Positions 25,290 to 32,782 of a DNA stretch of 35,767 bases are shown in pieces. This DNA comes from a virus. Each line of letters begins with the position of its first letter. Within the stretch, counting starts at the first letter, position 1. The translations under genes were made by a program, and so were the position numbers. The stretch covers positions 1 to 35,767 of IMG/VR virus record IMGVR_UViG_3300027759_000227; one strand, given 5' to 3'. The notes beneath the pieces were generated by a model. That model was not told the DNA's origin and ran no database searches. It worked only from the letters and a program-made list of their open reading frames with translations.

Positions 25290-25313
25290 GGCTAGCCTGC
25301 GGGCTGGCCTTTT
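25290..25313 (+). terminator. Rho-independent terminator after the small basic gene
   Basis: GGCTAGCC (25290-25297) pairs with GGCTGGCC (25302-25309), 8 pairs with one G-U, loop TGCG, then TTTTCCTTT. It divides the fibre cluster into two blocks; the next ATG is at 25322. Confidence 0.75.
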
Positions 25314-25321
25314 CCTTTGCC

Positions 25322-25570
25322 ATGGCTTTCACTGATTCCTATTCCTTTTCCCATCGTTTCTCTTGTGATAGAGCAACAAGCGATACTGCTGGCTACCAAG
25401 AAATCATTCATCAATGTCAAGAAGTGAATGCCATCTCTTTAACGCGCCAGTTCTATCAATTCGCCTTGGGCTGTGGCTATGCGCCTCAAAGCATGGTAAC
25501 CGCTTTTGAAACGATGGCGGCAGAATATGGTGAAGCACATTGTGACTATGATATAAAGAAAGATAGTTAA
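25322..25570 (+). CDS. Small unknown protein
   Basis: An 82-residue protein beginning nine bases after the terminator, so it may need its own promoter or readthrough. It is helical ('AGYQEIIHQCQEVNAISL', 'FYQFALGCGYAPQSMVTAF') with four cysteines, and acidic at the C-terminus. No known motif and no membrane segment. Coding status is supported by the clean fit between terminator and next gene (stop 25570, next ATG 25577). Confidence 0.55.
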   Translation: MAFTDSYSFSHRFSCDRATSDTAGYQEIIHQCQEVNAISLTRQFYQFALGCGYAPQSMVTAFETMAAEYGEAHCDYDIKKDS

Positions 25571-25576
25571 ATAAAA

Positions 25577-26809
25577 ATGGGCCAAATAGTTCGTGGTGGA
25601 GAGCAGTTTGAAACTGCCATTCAAGCTGACCACCGTGGACAGTTGTTGCAGCAGGGGCCAGACAGCGGGGCTCTAGATGCTTTCGGCAGACAACGCTTTA
25701 GTGAGCCATTCACACTGTTTGATTCCATGCTGCGCTATTCAAAGCGCACAGACCTATGGGACGAAGCCGTAGTTGGCGGTGGTACTACTAATTATTTGAC
25801 AAACGAAAGCTCGCTAGAGCTTAAGACAACAGTGGCGTCAGGAGACACGGTGCTCCGTCGATCACGAAGGCATTTTCCTTACCAGCCAGGGAAGTCGTTG
25901 CTTGTCATGGCAAGCTTTGTTGGTAATGCTCCCATTGCTGGTCTTGTACAGGAGGTGGGGTATTTTGATGATGACAATGGCATTATTTTGCGAACTAATG
26001 GCACAAGCGTGCAGTTTGTGGTGAGGAGCAGTGCTACTGGCACCGTCCAAGAAAACGTTGTTAGTCAAGCGGAATGGAACATTGATTCTTTTGCGGCCCT
26101 TGATTTTACGAAAGCCAATATTTTTATCACTGACCTGGAATGGTTAGGCGTAGGAAGGGTGCGCTGTGGTTTTGTTATCGACGGTGAAATTCGTTATTGC
26201 CATGAATTTAAGCATTCCAACAATATCAATAAGGTGTATATGACCTCGGCTATTTTGCCAACGTCTTATCGCTTGCATAATTCTTCCGCCATTGCTTCTC
26301 CTGCCGTCTTAAAGCAAATTTGTACAAGCGTAGCAAGTGAAGGTGGCTATCAGCCAACTGGTCCTATTTACATAACGGGACGTGGCGCAGGTAGTTTCAG
26401 CGCAATTTCTTCTGAAACCATGGTGGCAGCCATCCGCATGGCAAGTGATCGCACTGACAATGTGATTATTCCCGCTCAAATTGACGCAAGCTTAGGGGGC
26501 AATCCGTCTGCCAACACCGTGGCACAATGGCGACTACGCCTTAATCCAACAGTTAGCGGCACTTGGCTTTCTGCAGACAATGGCAGGGGGAATGTGCAAG
26601 TGATGAGCACCGGCACTTTTTCTGGCGGCACCATCATTGGTGCTGGGCTAGTGGCATCTCGTTCTTCCATTGAATTTGATCCTCAAAGTGGTTTGGCATT
26701 GTCATTAGGACAAAGCATTACTGGTACAAGCGACATTATTATCTTGACGCTTCAATGTAGCTCTTCTGAAAATGCCACCGGCTTAATTGGTTGGAGGGAG
26801 GTAGTGTAG
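25577..26809 (+). CDS. Large fibre/structural protein, 'YQPG' family copy 3
   Basis: A 410-residue protein with the canonical form of this marine-phage family: 'GALDAFGRQRFSEPFTLFDS' (about 34-53), 'FPYQPGKSL' (from residue 100), 'VGYFDDDNGIILRTNG' and 'DLEWLGVGRVRCGFVIDGE', ending 'GLIGWREVV'. It resembles the genes at 14484 and 16239 in overall order but is shorter and closer to the common form. It is probably a structural appendage or fibre subunit. No enzyme motif. Confidence 0.75.
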   Translation: MGQIVRGGEQFETAIQADHRGQLLQQGPDSGALDAFGRQRFSEPFTLFDSMLRYSKRTDLWDEAVVGGGTTNYLTNESSLELKTTVASGDTVLRRSRRHFPYQPGKSLLVMASFVGNAPIAGLVQEVGYFDDDNGIILRTNGTSVQFVVRSSATGTVQENVVSQAEWNIDSFAALDFTKANIFITDLEWLGVGRVRCGFVIDGEIRYCHEFKHSNNINKVYMTSAILPTSYRLHNSSAIASPAVLKQICTSVASEGGYQPTGPIYITGRGAGSFSAISSETMVAAIRMASDRTDNVIIPAQIDASLGGNPSANTVAQWRLRLNPTVSGTWLSADNGRGNVQVMSTGTFSGGTIIGAGLVASRSSIEFDPQSGLALSLGQSITGTSDIIILTLQCSSSENATGLIGWREVV

Positions 26810-26851
26810 GTCATTTTTGTGTAGACTATTGATATTGTCAATGGTGCGGCA

Positions 26852-27193
26852 GTGGACCCAGCTCGTTACGACATAACCATCCACCAAGGCGCCACTTATC
26901 AGCTTGCCTTGCAATATAAGGACAGTGCTAGCGTGCCTGTCAATATGAGTGGTTATACGCTGGAAGCAGAACTATGGAACAGAACGGGCACGACAAAGCT
27001 TGCTAATTTTGACACGCCATGGACTGTTCAAGCTAGTGGCATGTTCAAGCTCAAACTGACTAGCGCTGTCACTTCTGGCATTACAGAGCAAGGGCAGTAT
27101 GATTTAATGATTACTGAGCCTGGCGGTGATAAATACTACCTGCTGCAAGGCACTGCTTATATTGATTTGGGACTTACTGGACGAGGGTTGTAA
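26852..27193 (+). CDS. Ig-like baseplate/fibre anchor domain protein
   Basis: A 113-residue protein with 'YDITIHQGATYQLALQYKD' then 'MSGYTLEAELWNRTGTTKL', the Ig-like domain often found in fibre anchors and related to part of the gene at 13767. The start is uncertain. GTG 26852 is given, but ATT codons at 26828 and 26834 are also in frame, with a stop just upstream at 26822. A small inverted repeat (ATTGA-TATTG-TCAAT) lies at 26828-26842. The stop shares a base with the next ATG. Confidence 0.65.
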   Translation: MDPARYDITIHQGATYQLALQYKDSASVPVNMSGYTLEAELWNRTGTTKLANFDTPWTVQASGMFKLKLTSAVTSGITEQGQYDLMITEPGGDKYYLLQGTAYIDLGLTGRGL

Positions 27194-27480
27194 TGGCTAG
27201 CAACATTGTCGTCACGCAAACAAATACGCAGCTTCTAATCACAGAGGAGAATGGCAACGAAGTGGCGGTTATTGCGCCTAGCTCTCCGTCCATCGCTCTA
27301 AGTTCAGACGGCCCTCAAGGCGCTGTTGGTCCTGCTGGCCCTGCTGGTCCCGCCGGCCTAGTGGTTAATGATGTGGCTAAAGTAAATAAAAGCGTCGTTT
27401 ATTATGACGCCAACACGGCTACGTTCAAGGCCGATAATACTTGGACTACTGACACCCTTGTTGACGGAGCTAACTTTTAG
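27193..27480 (+). CDS. Short collagen-like fibre protein
   Basis: A 95-residue protein with a central Gly-X-Y stretch 'GPQGAVGPAGPAGPAG' (about 39-54) between an N-terminal beta segment and a C-terminal 'YYDANTATFKADNTWT'. Phage collagen-like repeats form short trimeric fibres. The ending resembles the start of many fibre head domains, so this may be an adaptor that trimerises with the next gene's product. One-base overlap with both neighbours. Confidence 0.75.
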   Translation: MASNIVVTQTNTQLLITEENGNEVAVIAPSSPSIALSSDGPQGAVGPAGPAGPAGLVVNDVAKVNKSVVYYDANTATFKADNTWTTDTLVDGANF

Positions 27481-28931
27481 TGGCCAACACTATTCGCATC
27501 AAACGTCGCCTGGCTGGTGGTGCCGCAGGCGCTCCATCTACTCTTCAAAATGCTGAGTTGGCATTTAACGAGCAAGATTCAACTCTGTATTACGGCGTTG
27601 GTACTGGAGGGGGAGGTGGATCTGCCACTTCGATCCTATCCATTGCTGGTCCTGGAGCCTTTGCAACACTAGGCACCACGCAGACGATTACAGGAGACAA
27701 AACACTTAGCGGCATTATTTCGCTGACTGGCACTGGTGCAGGTAGTGCAATTGGCGTTACGCAAGCAGTGAATGACAATAGTACGCGCTTAGCCACTACT
27801 GCGTTTGTCTTGGGACAAGGAAACGCTACTGCTGGCACCATCGCAATGAATGGTACGCAGGCGGCTGGTACTAGCAATTTATATGCCCGCGCTGATCACA
27901 TCCACCCCATTGATACAAGTAGGGCGCCATTGGCATCACCGTCGCTTACGGGCACACCGTTATCAACGACTGCTGCCGTTGACACTAATACCACGCAAAT
28001 TGCCACCACGGCGTTTGTATTGGCTCAAGCCGCAGCAGCTACTCCCTCTGCACTGGGCGTGGCGGCAGTAGGCAGTAGTACGCGATATGCAAGGGCGGAT
28101 CACGTTCACGCTAATGCCACACTGAGTTCAGTTGGCGCAGCCACTGCTGATGTGGCATTTGGTGGCTTCAAGATCACCAACGTGGGAACGCCGACTGCGG
28201 ATAGCGACGCAGCGACAAAGGCTTATGTGGATGCCGCCCGTAGCGGCCTCGATGTAAAGCAAAGCGTCCGCGCTGCCTCAACCGCAACCGTCACTGTTAC
28301 GTATGCGGCAACAGGTGGCACTAGCGCACGAGGTCAGATCACAGCAGCGCCCAATACTCTTGACGGCGTAACGCTGGTAGCCAATGATCGTATCCTGCTC
28401 AAGAACCAAAGCACTGGCGCACAGAACGGTATATGGGTGGTTAGTACTGTCGGCACTGGTTCCAACGGTGTATGGGATCGTGCCACTGACTTCGACACTG
28501 ACGCAGAAGTAACGCCTGGTGCGTTTACTTTCATTGAAGAAGGCACGCAAGCCGATACTGGTTGGGTCTTGGCGACAAACGCACCAATTATTATTGGCGG
28601 CGCTAGCGGCACTGCACTGACATTTAACCAATTCAGCAGCGCTGGTAGTGGAGTTTCCACATTTTCGGCGGGCACCACTGGTTTCACTCCAAGCACGGCA
28701 ACAGGCGGCGCCATTACTCTGGCTGGCACTCTTGCCGCTGCTAATGGTGGCACAGGCGTGTCCAACTCCAGCACCATCACGATTGGCGGTAATATTTCCA
28801 CCGCTGGTGCATTGACGCTAAGCGGCGCCTTCGGAACAACATTGACTGTTACAGGAACGACTAGCATTACGCTTCCAACTAGTGGTACTGTATTAAGCGA
28901 TGCTTCCACCGTTGATGGCGGTACGTTCTAA
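27480..28931 (+). CDS. Long tail fibre protein
   Basis: A 483-residue protein starting at GTG 27480, sharing one base with the previous stop (TAGTG). The N-terminus 'NTIRIKRRLAGGAAGAPSTLQ' and 'ELAFNEQDSTLYYG' is similar to the Mtd-N-like gene at 28931. Two copies of 'A(T/S)...YARADH(I/V)H' with 'TTAFVL' (about 100-210) are fibre shaft repeats. 'NDRILLKNQSTGAQNGIWVV' (about 298-317) is a widespread phage fibre module. The C-terminus is Gly/Thr/Ser-rich and ends 'LSDASTVDGGTF'. Trimeric fibre function inferred. Confidence 0.8.
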   Translation: MANTIRIKRRLAGGAAGAPSTLQNAELAFNEQDSTLYYGVGTGGGGGSATSILSIAGPGAFATLGTTQTITGDKTLSGIISLTGTGAGSAIGVTQAVNDNSTRLATTAFVLGQGNATAGTIAMNGTQAAGTSNLYARADHIHPIDTSRAPLASPSLTGTPLSTTAAVDTNTTQIATTAFVLAQAAAATPSALGVAAVGSSTRYARADHVHANATLSSVGAATADVAFGGFKITNVGTPTADSDAATKAYVDAARSGLDVKQSVRAASTATVTVTYAATGGTSARGQITAAPNTLDGVTLVANDRILLKNQSTGAQNGIWVVSTVGTGSNGVWDRATDFDTDAEVTPGAFTFIEEGTQADTGWVLATNAPIIIGGASGTALTFNQFSSAGSGVSTFSAGTTGFTPSTATGGAITLAGTLAAANGGTGVSNSSTITIGGNISTAGALTLSGAFGTTLTVTGTTSITLPTSGTVLSDASTVDGGTF

Positions 28932-29137
28932 TGGCTAATACAATTCTTTTGCGGCGTGGTTCAACTGCTCCATCAGCGGGAAGTTTTGCCGTGGGCGAGC
29001 CCGCATGGGACTCCACTAATGGCATTCTCTACGTCAAGAACGCCGCTGGCGCGATGGTGCAAATCGGCACTGGCGGCGTGGCCGGTGTTAGCTATGGCAA
29101 ACTACTCGCTGTCGATTATGGTGCAGCAACACCGTAA
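28931..29137 (+). CDS. Mtd-N-like small fibre protein
   Basis: A 68-residue protein, 'TILLRRGSTAPSAGSF' then 'GEPAWDSTNGILYVKNAAG', matching the short N-terminal domain of major tropism determinant-type fibres ('RRG..P..G.L..GE.A.D...G.L..G'). Here it stands alone with no receptor-binding part, and the fibre just upstream begins with a related sequence. It may be a stand-alone anchor or a remnant of a longer fibre. One-base overlap with the previous gene. Confidence 0.65.
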   Translation: MANTILLRRGSTAPSAGSFAVGEPAWDSTNGILYVKNAAGAMVQIGTGGVAGVSYGKLLAVDYGAATP

Positions 29138-29155
29138 CGTTCGCTTTTATCTCTC

Positions 29156-29608
29156 ATGGCAGCTAACACTTCTCCCATCTGGACGCTGACGCCAAACGTC
29201 AGTCATGCAGACATCTTGACTACATCCACAAACGTAAATACCACTGCTCCTGGCACGATCGGGACCAACTGTTTCTTGGCATTTACGTCTGGCGTAGATG
29301 GCTCTTACATACAAAAATTCCGCTTCTCATTCGTTTCAACTACAAGTGTTATTAGCTCGGTTGCTACGACATTGCAAGTGTACACATCCACTGTCAATAC
29401 TGGTGCTACAACAACAGGCAACACCGACTTGATTGCGATAGTTCAAGCCGCAGCGCAAACTGTTTCAGCCGTAACGACTGCGCCCTATCAAATCGAGGTT
29501 CCGTTTAACTTTGCAATTCCAGCTAACAGGTTCTTGCTTGTGGCACAATCCGTTGCTCAAAACACTAACTCTAACTGGCAAGGATTGGCGATTGGAGGCA
29601 ACTACTAA
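29156..29608 (+). CDS. Beta-rich virion protein of unknown family
   Basis: A 150-residue protein rich in Thr, Ser, Val and Asn with alternating strands ('QKFRFSFVSTTSVISSVATTL', cut by turns; 'IPANRFLLVAQSVAQNT'). It looks like a small jelly-roll domain. No enzyme motif or membrane segment. It sits between an Mtd-N-like protein and the glycine-rich adhesin candidate, sharing one base with the latter (TAATG), so a fibre or tip role is likely by position. Confidence 0.55.
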   Translation: MAANTSPIWTLTPNVSHADILTTSTNVNTTAPGTIGTNCFLAFTSGVDGSYIQKFRFSFVSTTSVISSVATTLQVYTSTVNTGATTTGNTDLIAIVQAAAQTVSAVTTAPYQIEVPFNFAIPANRFLLVAQSVAQNTNSNWQGLAIGGNY

Positions 29609-30549
29609 TGCTTAATATATTTGACATTCCAAAACCACAAAACGGTTTTGTCAGCGTATTTCCTGGTTCCGCCAACGCTAACACACAGTGGGTGGCTTGG
29701 GAAAAGCCCGCAAACATCAATATGATCCGAATTGTCTGTATCGGCGGCGGTGCAGGCGGTGGTGGCGGCTTTCCAAGCGCAACAGCAACTGCCCGTGGCG
29801 GTGGTGGTGGCGGTGGTAGCAGTGGTTTTTCAACAGTGGAAATTCCTGCTGCTTTATTACCTGACATATTGTACGTATCAGCAGGTATTGGCGGTAGCGG
29901 CGGTGCTTCCTCAACTACTGTTGGTACTCTTGGGGCCAACGGTATTGGCTCTTATGTTTCAATTGCTCCAGCTACTGCCGCTATCTACACCGTCTGTTTT
30001 GCTAACCCTGGAACAGCAGGCGGTACGGCAGCTACAGCGACGGTTGTAGGATCGGCGGGTGGCGCTGGTGCGGTTGCAACAACTGCCAACTGTTTGCTTA
30101 GTGCACTGGGAACTAGCTTTTTTCTTGCAGGACAAGCCGGTGGTGCTGGCGGTGCAGTAGCCAACGGTGCAGGCGGTGCAATCACCTACCCCACAACTGG
30201 ATTACTGCTTTCTGGAGGAGCCGGCGGTGGCGGTGGTTCAACAGGTGCAGGCGGTAACGTCACAGCCCCTGCTTCGCAGACAGCCGTACTAAACCTTTTT
30301 CCAACTTTGGTGGGTGGTGCTGCTGGTGCAACTGCAGGCATTGGCTCTCCTGGAGTTGCGCTTCGTACTCCAATGCTCTTCACTGGAGGTTCAGGAGGTG
30401 GCTGCAATAGCGCCAACGCTCTTGGTGGACTTGGTGGTGATGGTGCCATTGGCTCAGGCGGTGCAGGCGGTGGTGCTGGCGGAACTACAGGCGGTAGTGG
30501 TGCTGGCGGTAACGGCGGTTCAGGATTAGTATTGATCTATTCGTGGTAG
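29608..30549 (+). CDS. Glycine-rich adhesin candidate
   Basis: A 313-residue protein, about one third glycine from residue 45 onward. It has many short Gly runs ('GGGAGGGGG', 'GGGGGGGSSG', 'GGAGGGGGST') spaced by 15-30 residues of small or beta-forming sequence. The N-terminal 40 residues are ordinary ('MLNIFDIPKPQNGFVSVF', 'WVAWEKPANINMIRIV'), and the end 'GNGGSGLVLIYSW' is the usual close of glycine-rich domains. Packed polyglycine-II bundles of this kind form the receptor-binding tip of S16-like gp38 adhesins. Being last of the fibre block fits a tip protein. Function inferred. Confidence 0.75.
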   Translation: MLNIFDIPKPQNGFVSVFPGSANANTQWVAWEKPANINMIRIVCIGGGAGGGGGFPSATATARGGGGGGGSSGFSTVEIPAALLPDILYVSAGIGGSGGASSTTVGTLGANGIGSYVSIAPATAAIYTVCFANPGTAGGTAATATVVGSAGGAGAVATTANCLLSALGTSFFLAGQAGGAGGAVANGAGGAITYPTTGLLLSGGAGGGGGSTGAGGNVTAPASQTAVLNLFPTLVGGAAGATAGIGSPGVALRTPMLFTGGSGGGCNSANALGGLGGDGAIGSGGAGGGAGGTTGGSGAGGNGGSGLVLIYSW

Positions 30550-30557
30550 TCACATTT

Positions 30558-30899
30558 ATGGAAGATTGGCTGAATTCTCCTGACCTACAGGCACTTCGGG
30601 AGGCATGGTGCGAAGCTGAAAAGCGTCAAAAAGCTGAAGACGATGCCTGGTGGGACAGCCTTGATTACGATGGCAAAGGCCAAGCATTTAGGCAAATTGT
30701 AAAACTAACGTACAGGGCAGAAGTAATAGATAGGGGGTCATATCGTCATGCGCTTTATGAAGTGTTTGGTCTTGAATATGGCGACGGCTTAACTTATTAC
30801 ATGCAGCTTCACAATCTTATTGTTCAGGGTCTCGCAGCGGAAGAGAAAGCTTGCGCGAAGGATGATAAGGATGAACGCAATGACAATACATGCGACTAG
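30558..30899 (+). CDS. Small acidic/Trp-rich unknown protein
   Basis: A 113-residue frame starting at ATG 30558. A GTG at 30543 is also in frame and would overlap the previous gene by seven bases. It is highly charged and helical ('LREAWCEAEKRQKAEDDAWW', 'FRQIVKLTYRAEVIDRGSYR'), ending in an Asp/Glu/Lys tail. There is no membrane segment. It is the last + strand gene before the convergent lysis cassette. No family recognised; it could be a fibre chaperone by position only. Confidence 0.6.
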   Translation: MEDWLNSPDLQALREAWCEAEKRQKAEDDAWWDSLDYDGKGQAFRQIVKLTYRAEVIDRGSYRHALYEVFGLEYGDGLTYYMQLHNLIVQGLAAEEKACAKDDKDERNDNTCD

Positions 30900-30967
30900 C
30901 CATTGTCATTCCCAAGGAAAATATTGCTAAACCAAGAATGATTTCCATGGCAACAAACTATCTCCCT

Positions 30968-31366
30968 TTATTTTAGGCCGTCCATGGTCCAAGTAATACG
31001 TAGCTCGCCGCCAAGAGCCTTTACGTCGTCGCTGGCGCTCTCAGGAGCCTCGTGAACGATCATCACGGAAGGGACGATGGCATTGGGCAAGGGAGTGATT
31101 GTGGCGGCTGGAAACAGCTCCTGGGCTTTGCTGGCAAGCTTGGTGGCAATGGTTTCACGCTCTTCCTTTTCCCATTGCTTCACGAGGGTAGAAGCTTGCT
31201 CGTCTACCCTCTTAATAGTTTGTTCCGTTTTCCATTCCGTCCAGTCTGGCTTGCACCAATTAATCAGCGCAATAAACCATGGTTTCAAACGCAATGAAGG
31301 CCGCTTATCAGCAGCCCACATAGCTAGTTCATAACAAAGCGCATTGAATATGGATTGCTGGGTCAC
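30968..31366 (-). CDS. Unknown protein downstream of the endolysin
   Basis: A 132-residue protein, last gene of the - strand lysis run. Its start overlaps the endolysin stop by four bases, so it is co-translated. It has a Trp-rich N-terminal part ('NALCYELAMWAADKRP', 'WFIALINWCKPDWTEW') with helical segments, followed by a charged stretch (about 45-70). No clear membrane segment or motif. Its place suggests a lysis accessory or an unrelated passenger; neither is supported directly. Confidence 0.55.
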   Translation of the reverse strand: MTQQSIFNALCYELAMWAADKRPSLRLKPWFIALINWCKPDWTEWKTEQTIKRVDEQASTLVKQWEKEERETIATKLASKAQELFPAATITPLPNAIVPSVMIVHEAPESASDDVKALGGELRITWTMDGLK

Positions 31367-32316
31367 GCTTCTTGATAAACAGAAACAAAGATGGAGCCAG
31401 TTTTTAGCAAGGGCACAACTTTGTCGCGAAGATCAATATTATGACAACGAACGCACCCATGAGTGGGAAATAGCGCTTGTTTTGGAGCCCATGCACCAGG
31501 CCATCCACAAGCAGATCCGCCGCCATGAATCATAATTCCTGCTCTGCCATGCTTTGCTTCTTGATTTTCTAGCTCAATCAAGTCAAGACTGTACCAACCG
31601 TATGACATCAAGGTGCGATCATAAGTTGGCTTGTCTCCTACTCTTTCGTGGTCACGATATACAGTGCCAATTTTATACATGCCAGGAGGTGTGTCGGAAT
31701 TAGTCACCTTCCATTCAGACTCGCTGCTTTGCCCACGAGCCAAACAGTCAACTTCCCAAAGAAGCTTTCCTTCAAAGGAAAACGCTTTCATCCTTTCAGA
31801 GGCATCATTCACAATCAAGTGAGAGTCGCCTGCTTTGAAGCCAAAGTCTTGCGGGCGTTTCTTCGGACCAATTAAAGCCATGGGAGGAGGGATAATGAGA
31901 GATTCAGGAGCATATTGCTTCATCAGCCGCGAAAGCTTGGCAGGGTAGTCAGGATCAGTGGCATAGCCTTGATCTTTGAGCATACGAGCAGCAGCATAGC
32001 GATTGTCGGCCCCATTGACGCCCTTGTAAGATTGCCAATCTTTATACCAATGGACCACTAAATATTCAATGCAAGCAGCAAGACTGGGAAAGTCAATAAA
32101 CCCCGCCTTAATGGTCACCCATTTGCCATCGTAAAACTCTTTAGTCTCACGAGAGCTGCCAATGCCTTTTAAGCCAAAATAATTATGCGTGCCAGAAGTG
32201 TGTTTGCCAAAATTGCTTTCTAGCGCCCATTGTGCTGCTACTAGCTCAGGGAATTTAGCCCCCATGCGCTTTGCATGGAGGCTTACGCCCTGCCAAGTAT
32301 TGGCAATATCAGGCAT
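31363..32316 (-). CDS. Endolysin: glucosaminidase-like domain fused to L,D-transpeptidase (YkuD) domain
   Basis: A 317-residue protein with two peptidoglycan-active parts. Residues about 1-140 look like a GH73-type glucosaminidase/muramidase, with candidate acid Glu33 in 'AAQWALESNFGKH' and 'YFGLKG' near 46. Residues about 160-315 have the YkuD fold: 'LIVNDASERMKAF', 'TPPGMYKIGTVY', H264-G265, and the active-site motif T285-H286-G287-C288 with R290 in 'PTHGCVRCHN'. No signal peptide is visible, so export would need a holin. It shares one base with the holin candidate upstream (TGATG). The fold calls are secure; the role of the YkuD part in lysis is inferred. Confidence 0.9.
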   Translation of the reverse strand: MPDIANTWQGVSLHAKRMGAKFPELVAAQWALESNFGKHTSGTHNYFGLKGIGSSRETKEFYDGKWVTIKAGFIDFPSLAACIEYLVVHWYKDWQSYKGVNGADNRYAAARMLKDQGYATDPDYPAKLSRLMKQYAPESLIIPPPMALIGPKKRPQDFGFKAGDSHLIVNDASERMKAFSFEGKLLWEVDCLARGQSSESEWKVTNSDTPPGMYKIGTVYRDHERVGDKPTYDRTLMSYGWYSLDLIELENQEAKHGRAGIMIHGGGSACGWPGAWAPKQALFPTHGCVRCHNIDLRDKVVPLLKTGSIFVSVYQEA

Positions 32317-32459
32317 CAGCCTTTAACGCGAAAGATTGCCTTAAGGCCAGTCAAGACCAGTTGAACAATGTTATTGCTCTTGTAGGGGGTGTGCTGAATC
32401 ACTTGATCCAGAGCTGCAATGGCAATACCGCCAATTACAAACCATTCAATGCCAGTCAT
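32316..32459 (-). CDS. Very small holin-like membrane protein
   Basis: A 47-residue frame on the - strand from ATG at 32459-32457 to TGA 32318-32316. It begins 'MTGIEWFVIGGIAIAALDQ' and continues 'VIQHTPYKSNNIVQLVLTG', ending 'FRVKG'. One hydrophobic segment (about 5-17) precedes an amphipathic helix with a basic C-terminus, a plausible pinholin or holin. Its stop overlaps the endolysin start by one base, so the two are translationally coupled. It could also be an accessory membrane protein. Confidence 0.7.
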   Translation of the reverse strand: MTGIEWFVIGGIAIAALDQVIQHTPYKSNNIVQLVLTGLKAIFRVKG

Positions 32460-32482
32460 AATAGAAAAGCGTTTTGTAAAGC

Positions 32483-32692
32483 CTAGCGTCTAATCTCCAA
32501 AGAGCGCACCCGCTCTTCCAGCCCTTTAAGGTTTTCCGTGAGCGTGTCAAGCTTTTCTGCAATATTTTCTACTTGCGCAGTGATCTTTACTTGCTGATGA
32601 CCAATACTCATCATCATGGCGCCAGTAGCCAAGAGCATACCAGCAGTGATTGAAACAGCCAAGTCGGCCAGCTTTTCCTGCCAGCTTTTCAT
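32483..32692 (-). CDS. Small membrane protein with coiled coil (holin or spanin-like)
   Basis: A 69-residue protein with a short basic/acidic start (MKSWQEKLAD), one hydrophobic segment of about 20 residues (11-30, 'LAVSITAGMLLATGAMMM'), then a heptad-like charged coil ('IAEKLDTLTENLKGLEERV'). A single N-terminal membrane segment plus periplasmic or cytoplasmic coil is the shape of an inner-membrane spanin or a class III holin. No partner lipoprotein was seen. It is first in the lysis cassette, 23 bases before the holin-like gene. Confidence 0.7.
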   Translation of the reverse strand: MKSWQEKLADLAVSITAGMLLATGAMMMSIGHQQVKITAQVENIAEKLDTLTENLKGLEERVRSLEIRR

Positions 32693-32782
32693 GCTCGTAA
32701 AGAATTTCTTTTGTTCATTCTAAGCTATTCCCCGAGGCGTAGTTTTGGCTTTAAGCTAGGGAGAAGACCGTCAAAAATCATC
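32693..32782 (+). promoter_or_regulatory. Divergent intergenic region between lysis cassette and HNH gene
   Basis: About 90 bases separate the - strand lysis start (32692) and the + strand HNH start (32783). Promoters for both must lie in or near it unless transcription reads through. The A/T-rich half near 32700-32730 has TAGAAT-like words on the - strand, but I could not find a well-spaced -35/-10 pair. Confidence 0.3.

Noticed and set aside
26810-26851. Regulatory hairpin before the Ig-like gene
   Set aside because: The inverted repeat ATTGA-TATTG-TCAAT has only five A/T-rich pairs and no associated promoter or T run.
28334-28909. 191-residue antisense frame
   Set aside because: It is a Val/Pro/Ala-rich mirror of the Thr/Gly/Ala-rich fibre gene, expected from its base composition.
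29571-29939. Proline-rich antisense frame
   Set aside because: It is the complement of the poly-glycine gene (GGN gives NCC), so it is not evidence of a gene.
30900-30967. Possible bidirectional terminator between the convergent fibre and lysis blocks
   Set aside because: Only a weak GGAAA/TTTCC pairing with a large loop is visible, and no T run follows on either strand.
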